Positions 11,582-23,104 of a stretch of 64,000 nt of DNA are shown here, one piece after another. The stretch lies in contig OZ025868.1 in the NCBI GenBank assembly GCA_964019415.1, positions 13,058,123 through 13,122,122 on the forward strand. Reading direction: 5' to 3'. Both the position numbers and the translations under genes were made by a program. This stretch comes from Ianthella basta. Taxonomy: Eukaryota; Porifera; Demospongiae; Verongiida; Ianthellidae. Each line of letters starts with the position of its first letter. The stretch's first letter is position 1. A model generated the notes under the pieces. It worked only from the letters and a program-made list of their open reading frames with translations. It was not told where the DNA came from and made no database searches.

Positions 11582-12110
11582 CAGGACCAGCAGCTGCAGA
11601 TTCAGCACAAAGCCATTCAGAGGAGAGCACTGGCACTAATCAAGCCTCAACAGCCACAATTTCATGCATCAGAGGGGTGGCTGAAGAAATTTCTGAAGCG
11701 TCACTCACTCTCCTTACGGTGAACGACATCAATCCAGCAGAAAATGCCTGCTGATTTGGAGAAGAATCTGGAGCGATTCATGCAGGATTAAAAGGCTCTA
11801 GGAGAAAGCCACCAATATCCAGACAACCTTATTATCAACATGATGAGACCCCAATCTTTTTTGATATGCCAAAGACACATACTATTTCAAAGACTGGTAC
11901 CGGAGAAGTGGGCATGAGGGGCACAAAAGAGGCAAGAGGAGAGTGACATTCGTAGTTACATGCTCAGCAGCAGGACATATGCTCAAGCCTATGGTAATCT
12001 TCAAGGGGAAAACAGCACGCTTCCTCAAACCACAGTGACATTGTCATCATACATCAAAAGAAAGCCAGGATGGACAGCTGCCTGATGCTCAAGTGGATCA
12101 AGGAAGTCCT
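11582..12110 (+). pseudogene. pogo/Tigger transposase remnant (CENPB-type HTH plus DDE_1 start)
   Basis: The first part reads IQRRALALIKP, then GWLKKFLKRHSLSLR and LEKNLERFMQD, the pattern of the CENPB-type DNA-binding helix-turn-helix. After YPDNLIIN the DDE_1 motif N-M-D-E-T-P is broken by one missing base, so the first catalytic Asp is lost in frame. Downstream, in another frame, FFDMPKTHTISKTG and later frames resembling MVIFKGKTA fit the same domain. In-frame stops occur after SLR and after MQD. Identification is by motif memory. Confidence 0.72.
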
Positions 12111-12645
12111 TTAGAAGCACACAATGTGCTGCATTGCCTTCAACTTCTCGGCAAGTATTCGCATTTCAGCCTTCTCACGATTGTTGCAGGCACTGCAAAG
12201 TGTCTAGTAGCTCTAGCGGGACCATTTTCAGCTGCGTATCTTCCTATCTTCGCTCTCTCTTCAGACGTGTAGCCCGTAAGAGCCACGAGTCGCACTGCCC
12301 TTCATGCCGACCTTCGCTTGCTCACCAGGCACGAGAGCTTGCCTCACGCATTCGTTCACGTGTTTTGTCTCCTTCCTTGAGAGAGCATCCCAGTTGAGCT
12401 ATACGGTATTCACACATAACTGCAGTTGTTTTTCCCTGTTTTGGAATGCTTAATTATTATTGAAAACCTATTACATATACCTTGTTTGCTGCAGTATATT
12501 GTATTTCTCTCTGTTAAGATGACTATTTTGACGTGTGGGTTAATAAAGACGTTCAATGCATGAAAACTGATGAGTGCCAAAGAACCTCTTGAGTTTCTTA
12601 ATGTGCTTTCATTTTCCGGAGAATGTTAACTGGTATGGAATCTTC

Positions 12646-12692
12646 ATCCCTCCGTTCACGACAGTAGGCGATACTGTCGTGAACGGAGGGAT
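12646..12692. repeat. Perfect 21-bp hairpin
   Basis: 12,646-12,666 is the exact reverse complement of 12,672-12,692, with the 5-base loop GGCGA. It lies inside the pogo-like element, downstream of the transposase remnant. Confidence 0.9.
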
Positions 12693-13098
12693 CCTGTCTG
12701 TCCCCCTACCAGTGATACTGCCATCATGCTCTAAGAAGAAGAAAGCAACACGCAAGAATTCCCTTGGAAGCTGCCCAAGTATATATTCTACATCTCAGTA
12801 CACAGCTACAGCATGCCTGTCATGTTCATTGGCAGCAGACAAATCCTTGCCGACTGTCGGCGTCCACGAATCTCTGTAAACATGATAGTCTCCAACTGCT
12901 GTTTGAACAGTGAGTTCAAAATCCACCATTTCACAGAGAATTGCCCCTAAGAAAACACGCCAAGACTTCGTCATCCACTCTTTTGTTTATAATCCAAATA
13001 TTTGTCACCCTCGGCCATCTTGTTCATTCCTATTCTAATTGCCAGCTAGTGTCAAAATTTTCTGGACGCAATGGGTGACAAATTTTTAGAGAGAATAT

Positions 13099-14213
13099 GT
13101 AGCTATATAATCATGCGGCTACTATTACCTAAGAAGTTGTAGCATACATTGAATAAATTGATTTCATTTAGTAGCATTAGCTTATTTTGCCATGACAATA
13201 TTGAATCAATTTCAGATAATTATAAGAATGTTGCAGCTGTTTTAGTTATCTGTCACACTTTCTAAAACTCTCACTGTGCCATGTCATTTGTTGCAAAGAT
13301 TTGCTTAACTAGCTAACTAAAGCTAAGCACAGTGTTACACAAAGTTACAATTCAAATCAAGTTTCCTGCTTTCGGCGATGAAACCATACTGAATTACTGG
13401 TTAATTGTGATGTGAATGAACTGTGATACCTCCATTGGCATGATTGTGCTTCCATTGATTTTAATACTTTCTCATGTGCATTAGCTGGGTAACTAACTAG
13501 TGTATATATGTTGCAGCTTCAGTGACAAACATTTTATCCCAGACTTTAATTGTATTGTCATGCTCCAGAGGTCCAATTAAAGAGACGCTCTATACATAAT
13601 TATGTCCAAACAGGGTAGTGTGTGGCGTGGGTGAAGCAGACTGGTTGGACCAAGCTTGATTAAGCTATGAAATGCACAGAATATCTTGCTTTGCAACCTC
13701 AAACAGTGTACAATATGTACGGAATTGAATTTCAATAATTCCTATGTGTCATGACAATGATAAATTCTCGAGGTGCAATGACAGTTTGCACTAGAATCAA
13801 TCCTACCCCCAATTAGTCCAAGACTTCATTAAAGTTGAAGTGAATGAATACCTGGCAGGCAAGAGTGCTTCCTATATAATACGCCCACAAAGTATAACTG
13901 CACATTAGCTAGATGCTGTTACGCAATATATACAAACATCACAAATCAATTATTGTGCAACTTCACATCACATCATTCCCATAGTTAACATCTTTATGTG
14001 TACTAGCTGAATGCTAGCCCTTTGGGTATGTTACCAGTCTGCAGTTGGCAATTTCAGCATCGACCGTCGACCACCCCCCTTTCGTGATGTTCCGGCCGTG
14101 CAGAATTGAAGGAGTATATCCCAGACAACGAAAATGTGAGTTACAATTAATGTAATAGCGATGCTTTGGAGTCAACTGTTGAGTGCAATCACACACTGTG
14201 ACTCTCATCCTAC
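13099..14213. other. Intron; duplicated segment plus an insertion
   Basis: 13,559-13,880 repeats 8438-8762. 13,881-14,149 interrupts that alignment, and a 50-bp stretch in it (near 13,885) recurs at 14,687. Bases near 14,007-14,060 match a repeat at 62,881-62,940. No exon was seen. Confidence 0.55.
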
Positions 14214-14399
14214 CTTGCCTCTCACTGTTACATCAAATCCACAGGATCCCACAAGGTATTCCACAATGGACAACTGGCTGTCTTGAGCTGCCTTGTGTAG
14301 TGCTGTGTTTACTTCATCACGAGGCCTATTCTGGGCCAGGCACTGGGCAACACTAACATATCTTTCCTCAGTGCTCAGCTGATTGGCATTGCATTCTTC
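14214..14399 (-). CDS. Ankyrin exon, shortened two-repeat form (62 codons)
   Basis: The exon begins EECNANQLSTEERY and ends GSCGFDVTVRGK before GTAGGA, phase 0 at both ends. The first repeat is degenerate and shorter than in sister exons: the segment between AQCLAQN and NTALHKAAQ lacks six residues. It is the likely donor of the second half of the fused exons at 26,221 and 40,225, which share NRPRDEVNTALHKAAQ. Confidence 0.75.
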
Positions 14400-16034
14400 C
14401 TGCATATTTCAGTGGAGGCAAGGGCACAACATGTATAATTATACTGATAATATGCATACTTCTGTCAGCAGACCATCATTCATGACTACATGCAGAGTGC
14501 AGGATGTAGGTCTTGGACAGTAAGAAAGAATGACTATATTATAAAGGAAGGGGTTGGTTCATACCAGCTTCACAACAGGGTTGAAAACCTCGCCAATGTT
14601 TTGACCATATGCTCTGGTCTTCTTCAGGGCGAAGACTATATTATAGGTGTTCATGTAGTGGAAATTGCATTAAACTTAAAGGATAAGCCCACAAAGTATA
14701 ACTGCACATTAGCCGGATGCTGTTACGCAAAACATAGGATAATTCTATGTTTATTATAATAAAATATTTGAGCATTTAGGCTGTTTACTACCTGCAGCTG
14801 CGCACTCATATCTAATATTACTAGGATTCTCACTGTGTCGTTGTTAGGGGTTGCTACAGGCAGCCCCTATAGCTATTATACTTTTCAGATTGAGTTAATT
14901 ATTGTTGTATAGCTTCATGTTAAGGATAGAACTATAATACATAAAGCTCCTTTGTAAATAATTATTGAATGTATTGGGCGATGTATTGGGTATAGGGAAT
15001 TTTACTGTGCACCATTATGATCAGTTGGAGGTGGACCAAGGGACTTTCAAAACCAGCTTCCAAATGTCGCTTTAGGAAACTTTGGGCAACGTCATCCTCT
15101 TCTGCCACTGCTCATGAAACAGACTCCTACAGCAATTCTGGCCGACAGACACAAAGACGGCTTTGGGACAGTGTCCAACAGGTCATCGAGTTATCCCAGA
15201 GTCTTCTTCAATAATTGCAACCCGCCTTGAAACTCATGGCAGGAGTAACTGAGAACCCAGTGAGCGTCGTTATTTACACACGCTGACATTTTTCAACTGT
15301 CTATAGTGTTAACTGGAAAGCTTTAGTACACACAGTTGCCCTTCTAAATGCTATTCAGAACTTCGCCCACGAGTACACTAGAATCAAGTTAGATAATGAG
15401 CAATCACGCATCAATGCTGTACATTTATCTAGCTGTCTTTACATTGACTTGTACTTTATTATTGTAATTATTGTAGCTAGAAAGTGTCTGATGCTGAGGT
15501 ACTGAGATGACTGAGGTGCCTGACACAATGTCATGCGAACCTATGATGAGTGACAGAGCAGCGACCGAAGGGAGCATATAAGAATTTTGAGTTGGGGTGG
15601 CAGCAAATTCTTAATTTGAAATACTTGTTAATGCTGTTCCGCTGTTACGCTCTGAATTGGTTAGCAAGTGACTCTTCTAGTCCTGTTTGCTACCTTCATT
15701 TGCATATGATTATAATACAGGCCCAGAGATCCAAAAGACATTCATGCTTGCCATACTCATTATTATGTGCATTATGTGTGTGCATAGTCCAGTAGAAGAG
15801 TGAAATTATATACATTCTGTGTGACATAAGTTTTAGATATTAACAAAGTGTAGCTACGTGAGTATATAGGTCATTATTGTTTCTATGGGTTCAAATCGGC
15901 ATCCCTCTTTGTCCAGCACGTCATTAATGTTGTAGTTAATGAATGCCTGGCAAATGAGATTGCTTCCTGATTAAGCTCTAGGTCAAGGGTCAACCTGTGA
16001 GTGCAACTACGAGTGGTGACTCTTCTTTGCCTAC
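14400..16034. other. Intron without recognised content
   Basis: Apart from the short repeat near 14,687-14,730 I recognise nothing. Small open frames here show no family features. Confidence 0.5.
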
Positions 16035-16238
16035 CTTGTTTCTTACTGTCACATCAGATCCACAGAATCCCTCAAGGTAGCTCACCATGGACCTCATTCT
16101 CTTTAGAGCTGCCTTGAGTAAGGCTGTATCTCCTTTATCATCTGCATCATTCAGGTGGTCTCCCATTTTAGGGGCAAGATAGTAGGCAACACGATGATGT
16201 CCAGCCTCGATGGACAAGTGAAGGGCATTGCATCCTCT
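16035..16238 (-). CDS. Ankyrin exon, two repeats (RGCN type)
   Basis: This 68-codon exon starts RGCNALHLSIEAGHH and ends GSDVTVRNK before GTAGGC. The second repeat has a diverged core (LLKAALKRMRSMVSYLEG) in which the usual G-Q-L is replaced by R-M-R. Confidence 0.8.
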
Positions 16239-16773
16239 CTGCATGGTACAGTAGAACAAGATCAATACCTGTGCATTTACAGACAAGCATGAATATCTCT
16301 GTCAGTAGATCAAGGTGCAATGCCTATTAGATGACACAGTGTGCCATGCAGAGAGCAGAAGGAAGGTATGTCATTTTATATAGAATTAATGAAGAAGAGC
16401 ATATAATTACCTACAGGCATGAATCCATAGTTGACAAACTGAAAGTATAATTCACTGGGAAAAAAATGGAATTTCTTCATACCTGAAATGTATAGGATAC
16501 CCTACATTTCCTATACATGACCGTTCTCAGGAAATTTACAAGTTTCAGTGACATTTCCTGTATACAGGATAGGGCTATTTTCAGATACAATTTCCTGTAC
16601 TCACCAAAATACTATGTGCTGGGTACATTTCATGATTAATGTAGTAAATGTCATGTATCCTGTACATTTCACGCTGCACTGAATACTATAGAACATTCAG
16701 CTCAATTTACAGTAATTAATATGTAACTGTGCATGTACAATTTTCACTTTTGAACATGCAATCAGAAAGTGCA
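16239..16773. other. Intron with short TTTCCTGTATA-like internal repeats
   Basis: Variants of ACATTTCCTGTATACAG recur several times between 16,490 and 16,680. They may be a diverged local tandem or foldback repeat. No exon was found. Confidence 0.45.
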
Positions 16774-17140
16774 AACAAGTATTTTGAGTTAAAAACTCGT
16801 GTGGCGCCAGGGCACCCCTGAACTCGAACTAACTACTTGCTGGCTATTTCCCCATGTAGCTATGTTCAGTAAATCAGATAGTTGTGGGTACGTTCAACAT
16901 TGTTTTTGGCCTGAAAGATACATCAAGGCTCACTAGACTGTTGGCTTTGCAAGAGTTTCAAGTCTCCAAAGCAGCCAGTCATCCAGTGAATGCACACCTA
17001 CCAAACTGTCAAATGTTTGCTACCTGCTTTTTGATCTATATGACATTCTGAATGAGAATGTAATTGTTACTTTGTGCCTGGAGGAGGAGTGTGCTGGCTG
17101 AAAGGCTACCCTATGATGACCCTATGAGCGAATCATGTGT
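16774..17140 (+). repeat. Dispersed repeat, about 365 bp, copy 1
   Basis: It starts AACAAGTATTTTGAGTT and ends near GCGAATCATG. A close inverted copy occupies about 47,820-48,183, and a partial copy lies at 27,481-27,600. The left breakpoint of the 10.4-kb tandem duplication falls inside this repeat. Confidence 0.8.
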
Positions 17141-18270
17141 AGCTTCTATTGATGTCTTTGTACACAGAATATTTATGCAATTTTAGAATTACTTTGTACA
17201 TATAATTATAGCATTCCTTTGTATTATATAACTATAGGCTGGCTGAGTGTATTGTAATTGGCTTATTGTTCTTCAAAAGTTAAGAAGATTGTAGCCGATT
17301 CGCTAAACCCTCGAATACTTCATTGCCAAGTTTGTGGGGGACAAACTAGTATTAACGACATAGCTACTTCAACTGCAATGAGGCCTATGCAAAGGATGTT
17401 TCAGCGTAGCAACCGTCATTCCAACGTCTTAGATCTCTGAAGATATTCAACATCAGGATACATGTAGGTTTGCAGTAAGTAGTTACATACGCCAAATTTT
17501 ACCAAGTTTAGATTACTTGCAGAAAACAGCATCTGAATTCGCTGTAGCTACAGAATGAAGATGAGGCAGCTACTGTAAGTGTTGTCTAGAATGCCTCACT
17601 TGCACGGAAATGCTTTAGCTTGCTGCAGTACAGTGCAGCAGCAGAAACATACTGAATTCAGTAGAGAAATGGCCACTTCCAGCATTTCTTGTTTTAATGA
17701 ATTCACATCCACCATTCCTTTCTTGCATGAACATAGCATACACACAAGCAAATCATGCTCCATCATGGGATGCCATGAATATACACTGCCATGACATGAC
17801 AAATTGTGGCACATGCACATGCTGCAAGAAAGTGATGCATGCAATGTGAACAGCAGCTGCTCGACACAAAATGAGTGAAAAGTGAAGAACAATTTTAAAA
17901 TAAACTTTGGAATGAAGCGGATTGGCTGAAAATAGGAGCCCAGAGCTCCTGGTAAATTTATAACCCGCCTAGCTGGGGTATATGCAATATATACCCCTAT
18001 CCTTTCCTTAGATGCTTCTGGCACTGCCATAGCAACCAACAATAAATATATTTATGAAGTGCAAATCAGTATACAATAATTTGTTTATACATTGTATGTG
18101 ATTCTGCCCCTCTTATGTATATAGCCCATGCAGCACTTCCTACTACTAGTAGTAGATTAGTGAAGGAATAATTATATGGAAAATGAGAGTGTTTCCTTCA
18201 TGAATAATCTCAATGGTCTGAAGTCCACCTATGAGTGCAACCATAAGTATTGACTGTTAATATTTCCTAC
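17141..18270. other. Intron, duplicated at 27.60-28.59 kb
   Basis: The minus-strand open frame at 17,596-18,042 is shortened in the other copy by a deletion of about 100 bp (at 28.19 kb), so I do not regard it as a conserved gene. Confidence 0.55.
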
Positions 18271-18474
18271 CTTGTTTCTCACTGTCACATCAAATCCCCA
18301 GAATTCAACGAGGTATTCCATAATGGCCAATTTTCCCTTAAGAGCTGACTTGTGCAGAGCTGTATCTCCTTCAAAATTAGAGTCATACAGATGGACTCCC
18401 ATTTTAGGGGCAAGGTACTGGACAACGTCAAGATGACCAGTCTGAATGGACAAGTGAAGGGCATTGTTTCCTTC
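18271..18474 (-). CDS. Ankyrin exon, two repeats (EGNN type, copy A)
   Basis: This 68-codon phase-0 exon starts EGNNALHLSIQTGHLD and ends WGFDVTVRNK before GTAGGA. The counterpart in copy B is 28,595-28,798; differences include Q/E, F/V, S/A and E/G. Confidence 0.85.
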
Positions 18475-20132
18475 CTGCATATAATTATAGAACAGTAAAG
18501 CAATCACCACCTGCATTAGAAACTACAGACATTTTGCCAGTAGATCACAATTAGGCACTTATGCAATAACAAATACATGCAACGTGTAGTAGGTAGTTAC
18601 ATTAATGTAATAATTGTTATATAATTTGAAGAACACAAGGAATGGATTCAGAGTGGAATGTGTGTAAAATTGACGAAGTATGACTGTGCACATGCAGATA
18701 TCCTGTTACCCGAGAAATTAAACACCCGTTATTAAATCAACTTGCCACTATGAGTGAAGAAATTATATTTGTGCCGCATTGTTGCTTGTGACATCCTAAG
18801 ACAATAATACACGCAACTATTTAAATGAGGTAGCGGTTCGTTAGCTTGGTAACAGCAAACTGAACACATCTGTGGCTTAGAATGCCACATTACCAATTGA
18901 AGCTGATGCTGTGGTACAAACTCTCTAACTCTCTCTTTATATAAATACTAGGGCATACATAAGAATGCAATGGGCCTCGCTGAGGAGGCCGCTAATGACG
19001 TCATGTCCGCTCAAGCTGCTTGGCGATGCGATGCAAGAAACTGGCATACCTACTGGCCCAGGTTAACTGTAGGGGCATGTGTCGAGGTAAGAACATCCCG
19101 CTCTTCCAAAGCGGCCACCCGCGACATATGTTGGCATTCGGGATGACTGCTTCTGAAGTTCATCTGTGCAAGTAAGGCCAAAACTGGCTTGTGCGCCCTG
19201 CGCATGTGCTGGCTGCGTGCACAGTAAGCCCCGTTCACTGGCTGTGGGGCGTTGTCCTTCCAGGCGTCCTGGTATTAGCCATTGTCCATTGCTCAAAGAA
19301 GCAAGTGTGCAAGCTGGTCCCGAGGGACACATTTTGGCCGCGTGATTTTGCAAGCCTTGTGCAAGTGCGACGGAGGTACAAGTCTAAAGATAGGAGTGTA
19401 TTGCACAAGTGCTGAAGAGTGCATACACGGCCATTGCATAAGTGTCACGAGTTGACTGTGACGGATATATATATACATATTGCCACCACCACCTCTGCCA
19501 GTAGAGTATCTGTGCCAGTTTGTCATGGAAAAAGACCACCACCAGTACAAGTAGCCATAATTAGCATTCAAACCAACTCGCTGTTACTTTAGTGAAGTTA
19601 AGATATCAAATCTCCAGTGAACTGTGAACTCAGTGAATTGTGTCCATTCATTGTCACTCATCAGTGTTCTAATGTTGTGAACTGGGTAATGAGTTACCCC
19701 AAAAGTCAAATTAATTTCGGAATCCTCTGTTCAAGCATAGACTGCAGTGCGACTAAGGTCCATTATAGATGCTTTACATATGTTAACAGAGTATTGTCTG
19801 TGTGGTGTAGGTGGAGCAGACTGCTTATACAAATAAGGTATAAGGAATGGTTTGTCCATTATAATTACAATATTAAGCTTTTAAATTTTAAATAAGTTGT
19901 TGTAAATTGCTTGATTACTTGGTACTGGCATGATTAAATTGTCGTTACTTAATTATACGGCGTAATCACTGATCATTGATGTATGCATTGATTACAGTAT
20001 GCAAGCCTGACCCTTCACAGCCCAGTACTTCATTGATTATGAAGAGATTGAATGTCTTGCCAAATAGAGTACTTCCTGAAGCTGTGAGACTACCTGTGAG
20101 TGCATCCACAATGTTATAACATCATTGCCTAC
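18475..20132. other. Intron; includes copy-specific replacement at 18,982-19,556
   Basis: Homology to copy B holds to about 18,981 and resumes at 19,557. Between these, copy A has about 575 bp of GC-richer sequence unrelated to the 1.1 kb at the same place in copy B (29,300-30,443). Confidence 0.6.
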
Positions 20133-20336
20133 CTTGTCTCTCACTGTCACATCCAATCCACAGGATCCCACGAGGTATTCCACCATGGACAACTGACCTT
20201 TTCGCACTGCTATGTGTAGGGCTGTATCTCCTTCATCATTAGCGTCATTAAAGTGGTCCTTCATTTTAGGGGCAAGGTACTGTGCAATAGCAAGATGGCC
20301 ACCTTCAATGCACAAGTGGAAAGCGTTGCTTCCTTC
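20133..20336 (-). CDS. Ankyrin exon, two repeats (EGSN type, extra copy in A)
   Basis: The exon starts EGSNAFHLCIEGGHLA and ends LDVTVRDK before GTAGGC. Together with its upstream intron it is a local duplicate of 20,957-21,340. Copy B has only one exon at this place (31,029), so either copy A gained it or copy B lost it. Confidence 0.85.
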
Positions 20337-20738
20337 CTGCATGGAAATAATGCAGCAGATATAACTACTGATGTAGATAAAGACATTACATCTGACAAGA
20401 GATCAATGCTAGTATATATGCACACAAGATTGTAGTGCACCACTGACAGCAGGGCCATGCAGATTCATATTCCATTAACAATCCTAAAAGACATTTCCAC
20501 ATGGCTTTTCATCATTCCTAGCAAAATCAAACTAACCAGGGAGAAATTTTTGGCGTGCCGAAGGCGCTCCTATATTGTTTTCACTTTTAGGTATTCGTAT
20601 GGCTTTATGTTCATAATGGAGTTGTAAGTTATACTGAGATCCGAGGTATCTACGAGATTTGCATGAGTGTGTGTTCATGCATTCATGCATGCATGTGTGT
20701 GTGTTCACTGCGTGTGTGTGTGTGTGTGTGTCTGTGTG

Positions 20739-20779
<41 letters not shown>

Positions 20780-20956
20780 GTGTGTGTGTCTGTACATGTG
20801 TGTGTGCGTGTGTTGTGTGTTGTGTGTGCCTTAAGATAACAATTAGGAAAGTAGTTTGAGTACCGGTGCGCCCTGCCCCCCATGAGCTTTTTATCTCGAA
20901 ATACTTGTTTCAGTTGCAAGTCCTGTTCCCAAAATCATATTACTCTTTTTGCCTAC
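20337..20956. other. Intron with (GT)n tract and repeat fragments
   Basis: (GT)n with interruptions spans about 20,697-20,832. 20,553-20,625 matches 44,590-44,640, and 20,867-20,909 matches the dispersed repeat end near 48,130-48,180. The insertion is absent from copy B. Confidence 0.7.
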
Positions 20957-21160
20957 CTTGTCTTTCACTGTCACATCCAATCCACTGGATCCCACAAGGT
21001 ATTCCACCATGGACAACTGACCTTTTCGCACTGCTAGGTGTAGGGCTGTATCTCCTTCATCATTAGTGTCATTCAGGTGGTCCTTCAATTCAGGGGCAAG
21101 ATATTGGGCAATAGCAAGTTGGCCACCTTCAATGCACAAGTGGAAGGCGTTGCTTCCTTT
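20957..21160 (-). CDS. Ankyrin exon, two repeats (KGSN type, copy A)
   Basis: This 68-codon exon starts KGSNAFHLCIEGGQLA and ends LDVTVKDK before GTAGGC. The copy B counterpart is 31,029-31,232. Confidence 0.85.
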
Positions 21161-21498
21161 CTGCATGGAAATGATGCAGATGATATCACTACTGGTGTAT
21201 GTAGATAAAGGCATTACATCTGACAAGAGATCAATGCTAGTGTATATGCACATAAGAAAGTAGTGCACCACTGACAGCAGGACCATGCAAAGTCATATCC
21301 ATTAACAATCCTAAAAGACATTTCCACATGGCTTTTCATCATTTCTTACATCTCCAACACACGTTACATTAATTATACTTATGTAAATTCAGAATGAGAC
21401 AGGGGAGGCTATTTGTACTGCCAACAAGTTTGCAGAGGATAGGACTGGTAGACGAGGAAGCAACCTCAGAATGCCATAACAAATGTTGACCTACAAAC

Positions 21499-21702
21499 CT
21501 TGTCTGTCACTGTCACATTGAATCCACAGTACCTCACAAGAAACTCCACCATGGACAGCTGTTCCATTTGTACAGCCAAATGCAAGGCTGTTGCTCCATT
21601 ATCATCAGTGTCATACATGTGGTCACCCATCTTAGGAGCAAGGTATCGAGCAACCTCTACATGGCCACCTTCAATGCACAAGTGAAGGGCATTGCGTCCT
21701 CC
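21499..21702 (-). CDS. Ankyrin exon, two repeats (GGRN type, copy A)
   Basis: The exon starts GGRNALHLCIEGGHVE and ends FNVTVTDK before GTTTGT. Its 68 residues are identical to those of 31,571-31,774, and the flanking introns are also identical for some distance. This indicates recent duplication or gene conversion. Confidence 0.87.
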
Positions 21703-22122
21703 CTGCACATTATACATAGCAGAAAAAGAAATACTCATCTATAAAGTATACATAATTATTAGCACAATTATGTCTCAAAATCTTGAGTTTCAGGTTCTTA
21801 TATCCTTCTCCCCTCCCTTTGCACAGTAAACAAATATTTATGCACATTTCACCCACCCACTTGATGGCCTGGAGATTAGTAGCCTTCTTTTAGGTATGGG
21901 CTCTACTGGAAGTTCGTCTATATAACCTCATAATTGGTTACAGCATTAATCAATTGTTGCTTAATTGACACCCAAGCAACCTACTCACAAACACACTTTG
22001 ATCAGTTAAACTTGCAGAATAATGGGGATTAGAATAATCATGCTTGCATCTACAATTGAAATCATCTGAATGACAAAATTAATCACATTCAGACTATAGA
22101 CTCCATAGCATATGGCACTTAC

Positions 22123-22224
22123 TTTCTTCCTGCGCAAGAGGTTTGCTCCAAAGTCCTCACACAGCTTTTGAACTAGTTCCATGTGGCCACAGCGAGCTGC
22201 AAGCATAACTGCAGATGAACCGTT
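22123..22224 (-). CDS. Ankyrin exon, single repeat (LAARxGH class, copy A)
   Basis: This 34-codon phase-0 exon, NGSSAVMLAARCGH to LLRRKK, has acceptor CCCACAG and donor GTAAGT. Confidence 0.83.
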
Positions 22225-22618
22225 CTGTGGGAAAGTACAGTGTAAGTCTAAGCATAATGGCTCCCTTTGAAGGGTTTGCTGCTATATAATTATGTTCAGT
22301 CATGAGCTAGCAAGTCAAACCCAGCCTTTTTATATTTTCTATGAATTTTACAATGGAGAGTAGCTGTTTGACAATGGAGTTGAAAATTCAGTCAATGGTC
22401 AAGAGCCCAATTGTTTTATATTGACCAATAAGCAAAAGTTAATTAAAGTAAGCAATAATTAAGAATGACAGACAGCCTTGAAAGAAAACAGGAAATTGAA
22501 TACTGATTGTCACACAGACACACACACACATACACAGACAGACACTGGTATGCAGTGTAGAACATGATTGACTTTGCTTGCAGCCAGAATGCTTATTGAA
22601 AAGAAAGATGTCACTCAC

Positions 22619-22717
22619 TTGCTTATGTTCCTCGATATGGCTTCCATACTCCAGCAAAAAGCAAGCCACATCTGCAAAACCTTCTAAGGCTGCTTTCAAA
22701 AGAGGAGTTTCATGTAA
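22619..22717 (-). CDS. Ankyrin exon, single repeat (TPLLKA class, copy A)
   Basis: This 33-codon exon, LHETPLLKAALEGF to IEEHKQ, has acceptor ATGCAG and donor GTGAGT. Compared with copy B, about 500 bp of the intron to its left is missing here, leaving only a short CA remnant. Confidence 0.83.
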
Positions 22718-22900
22718 CTGCATTATGAGATAACAGAAAAGGGAACAAGTAATGCAGTGTGATTGTTGCAGTCTTGCAATGTGCATCTAAAGGTACAATA
22801 GTATTCCCTGGTCACATATCTATTTGAGGAATATATATTTTGCCTGTAATGTTGTGCATGAAGGGGTCAAGATGCTTTGGTAGCAAGTGATCAGTCAAAC

Positions 22901-23104
22901 CTTGTCTTCTGCTGTCACATCTAAACCACAGGATAGCACGAGGTACTTTATCATGGCCAACTGATTGTTCAGCACAGCTCAGTGCAAGGCTGTCTTTCCA
23001 CTTAAATCAGTATCGTACAAGTGGTCCCCCATTTTGGATGCAAGGTACTCAGCAACATCAAGTTTGCCATCGGCAGCACATAAGTGAAAGACATTGAATC
23101 CAAA
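22901..23104 (-). pseudogene. Ankyrin exon with a nonsense codon (FGFN type, copy A)
   Basis: Sequence and splice sites match exon 36,907-37,110, but the Trp codon of the TALHWAV core is TGA here (bases 22,979-22,981 on the minus strand). The rest of the exon is open. Because the exon is 204 bp and phase 0 on both sides, skipping it would keep the frame. Confidence 0.88.

Larger units (their letters stand above)
10177..13098. mobile_element. pogo/Tigger-type DNA transposon (decayed)
   Basis: The ends are 24-bp perfect inverted repeats (10,177-10,200 and 13,075-13,098) that begin ATATTCTCTCTAAAAATTTG. TA bases at the edges are compatible with the TA target duplication of the Tc1/mariner/pogo group. 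The interior contains a CENP-B-like helix-turn-helix and the start of a DDE domain on the plus strand. Length is about 2.9 kb. The transposase is disabled by stops and at least one frameshift. Confidence 0.75.

Noticed and set aside
17596..18042. 148-codon minus-strand frame
   Set aside because: In the duplicate copy the frame is shortened by a deletion of about 100 bp and no family features are present; it is intron sequence.
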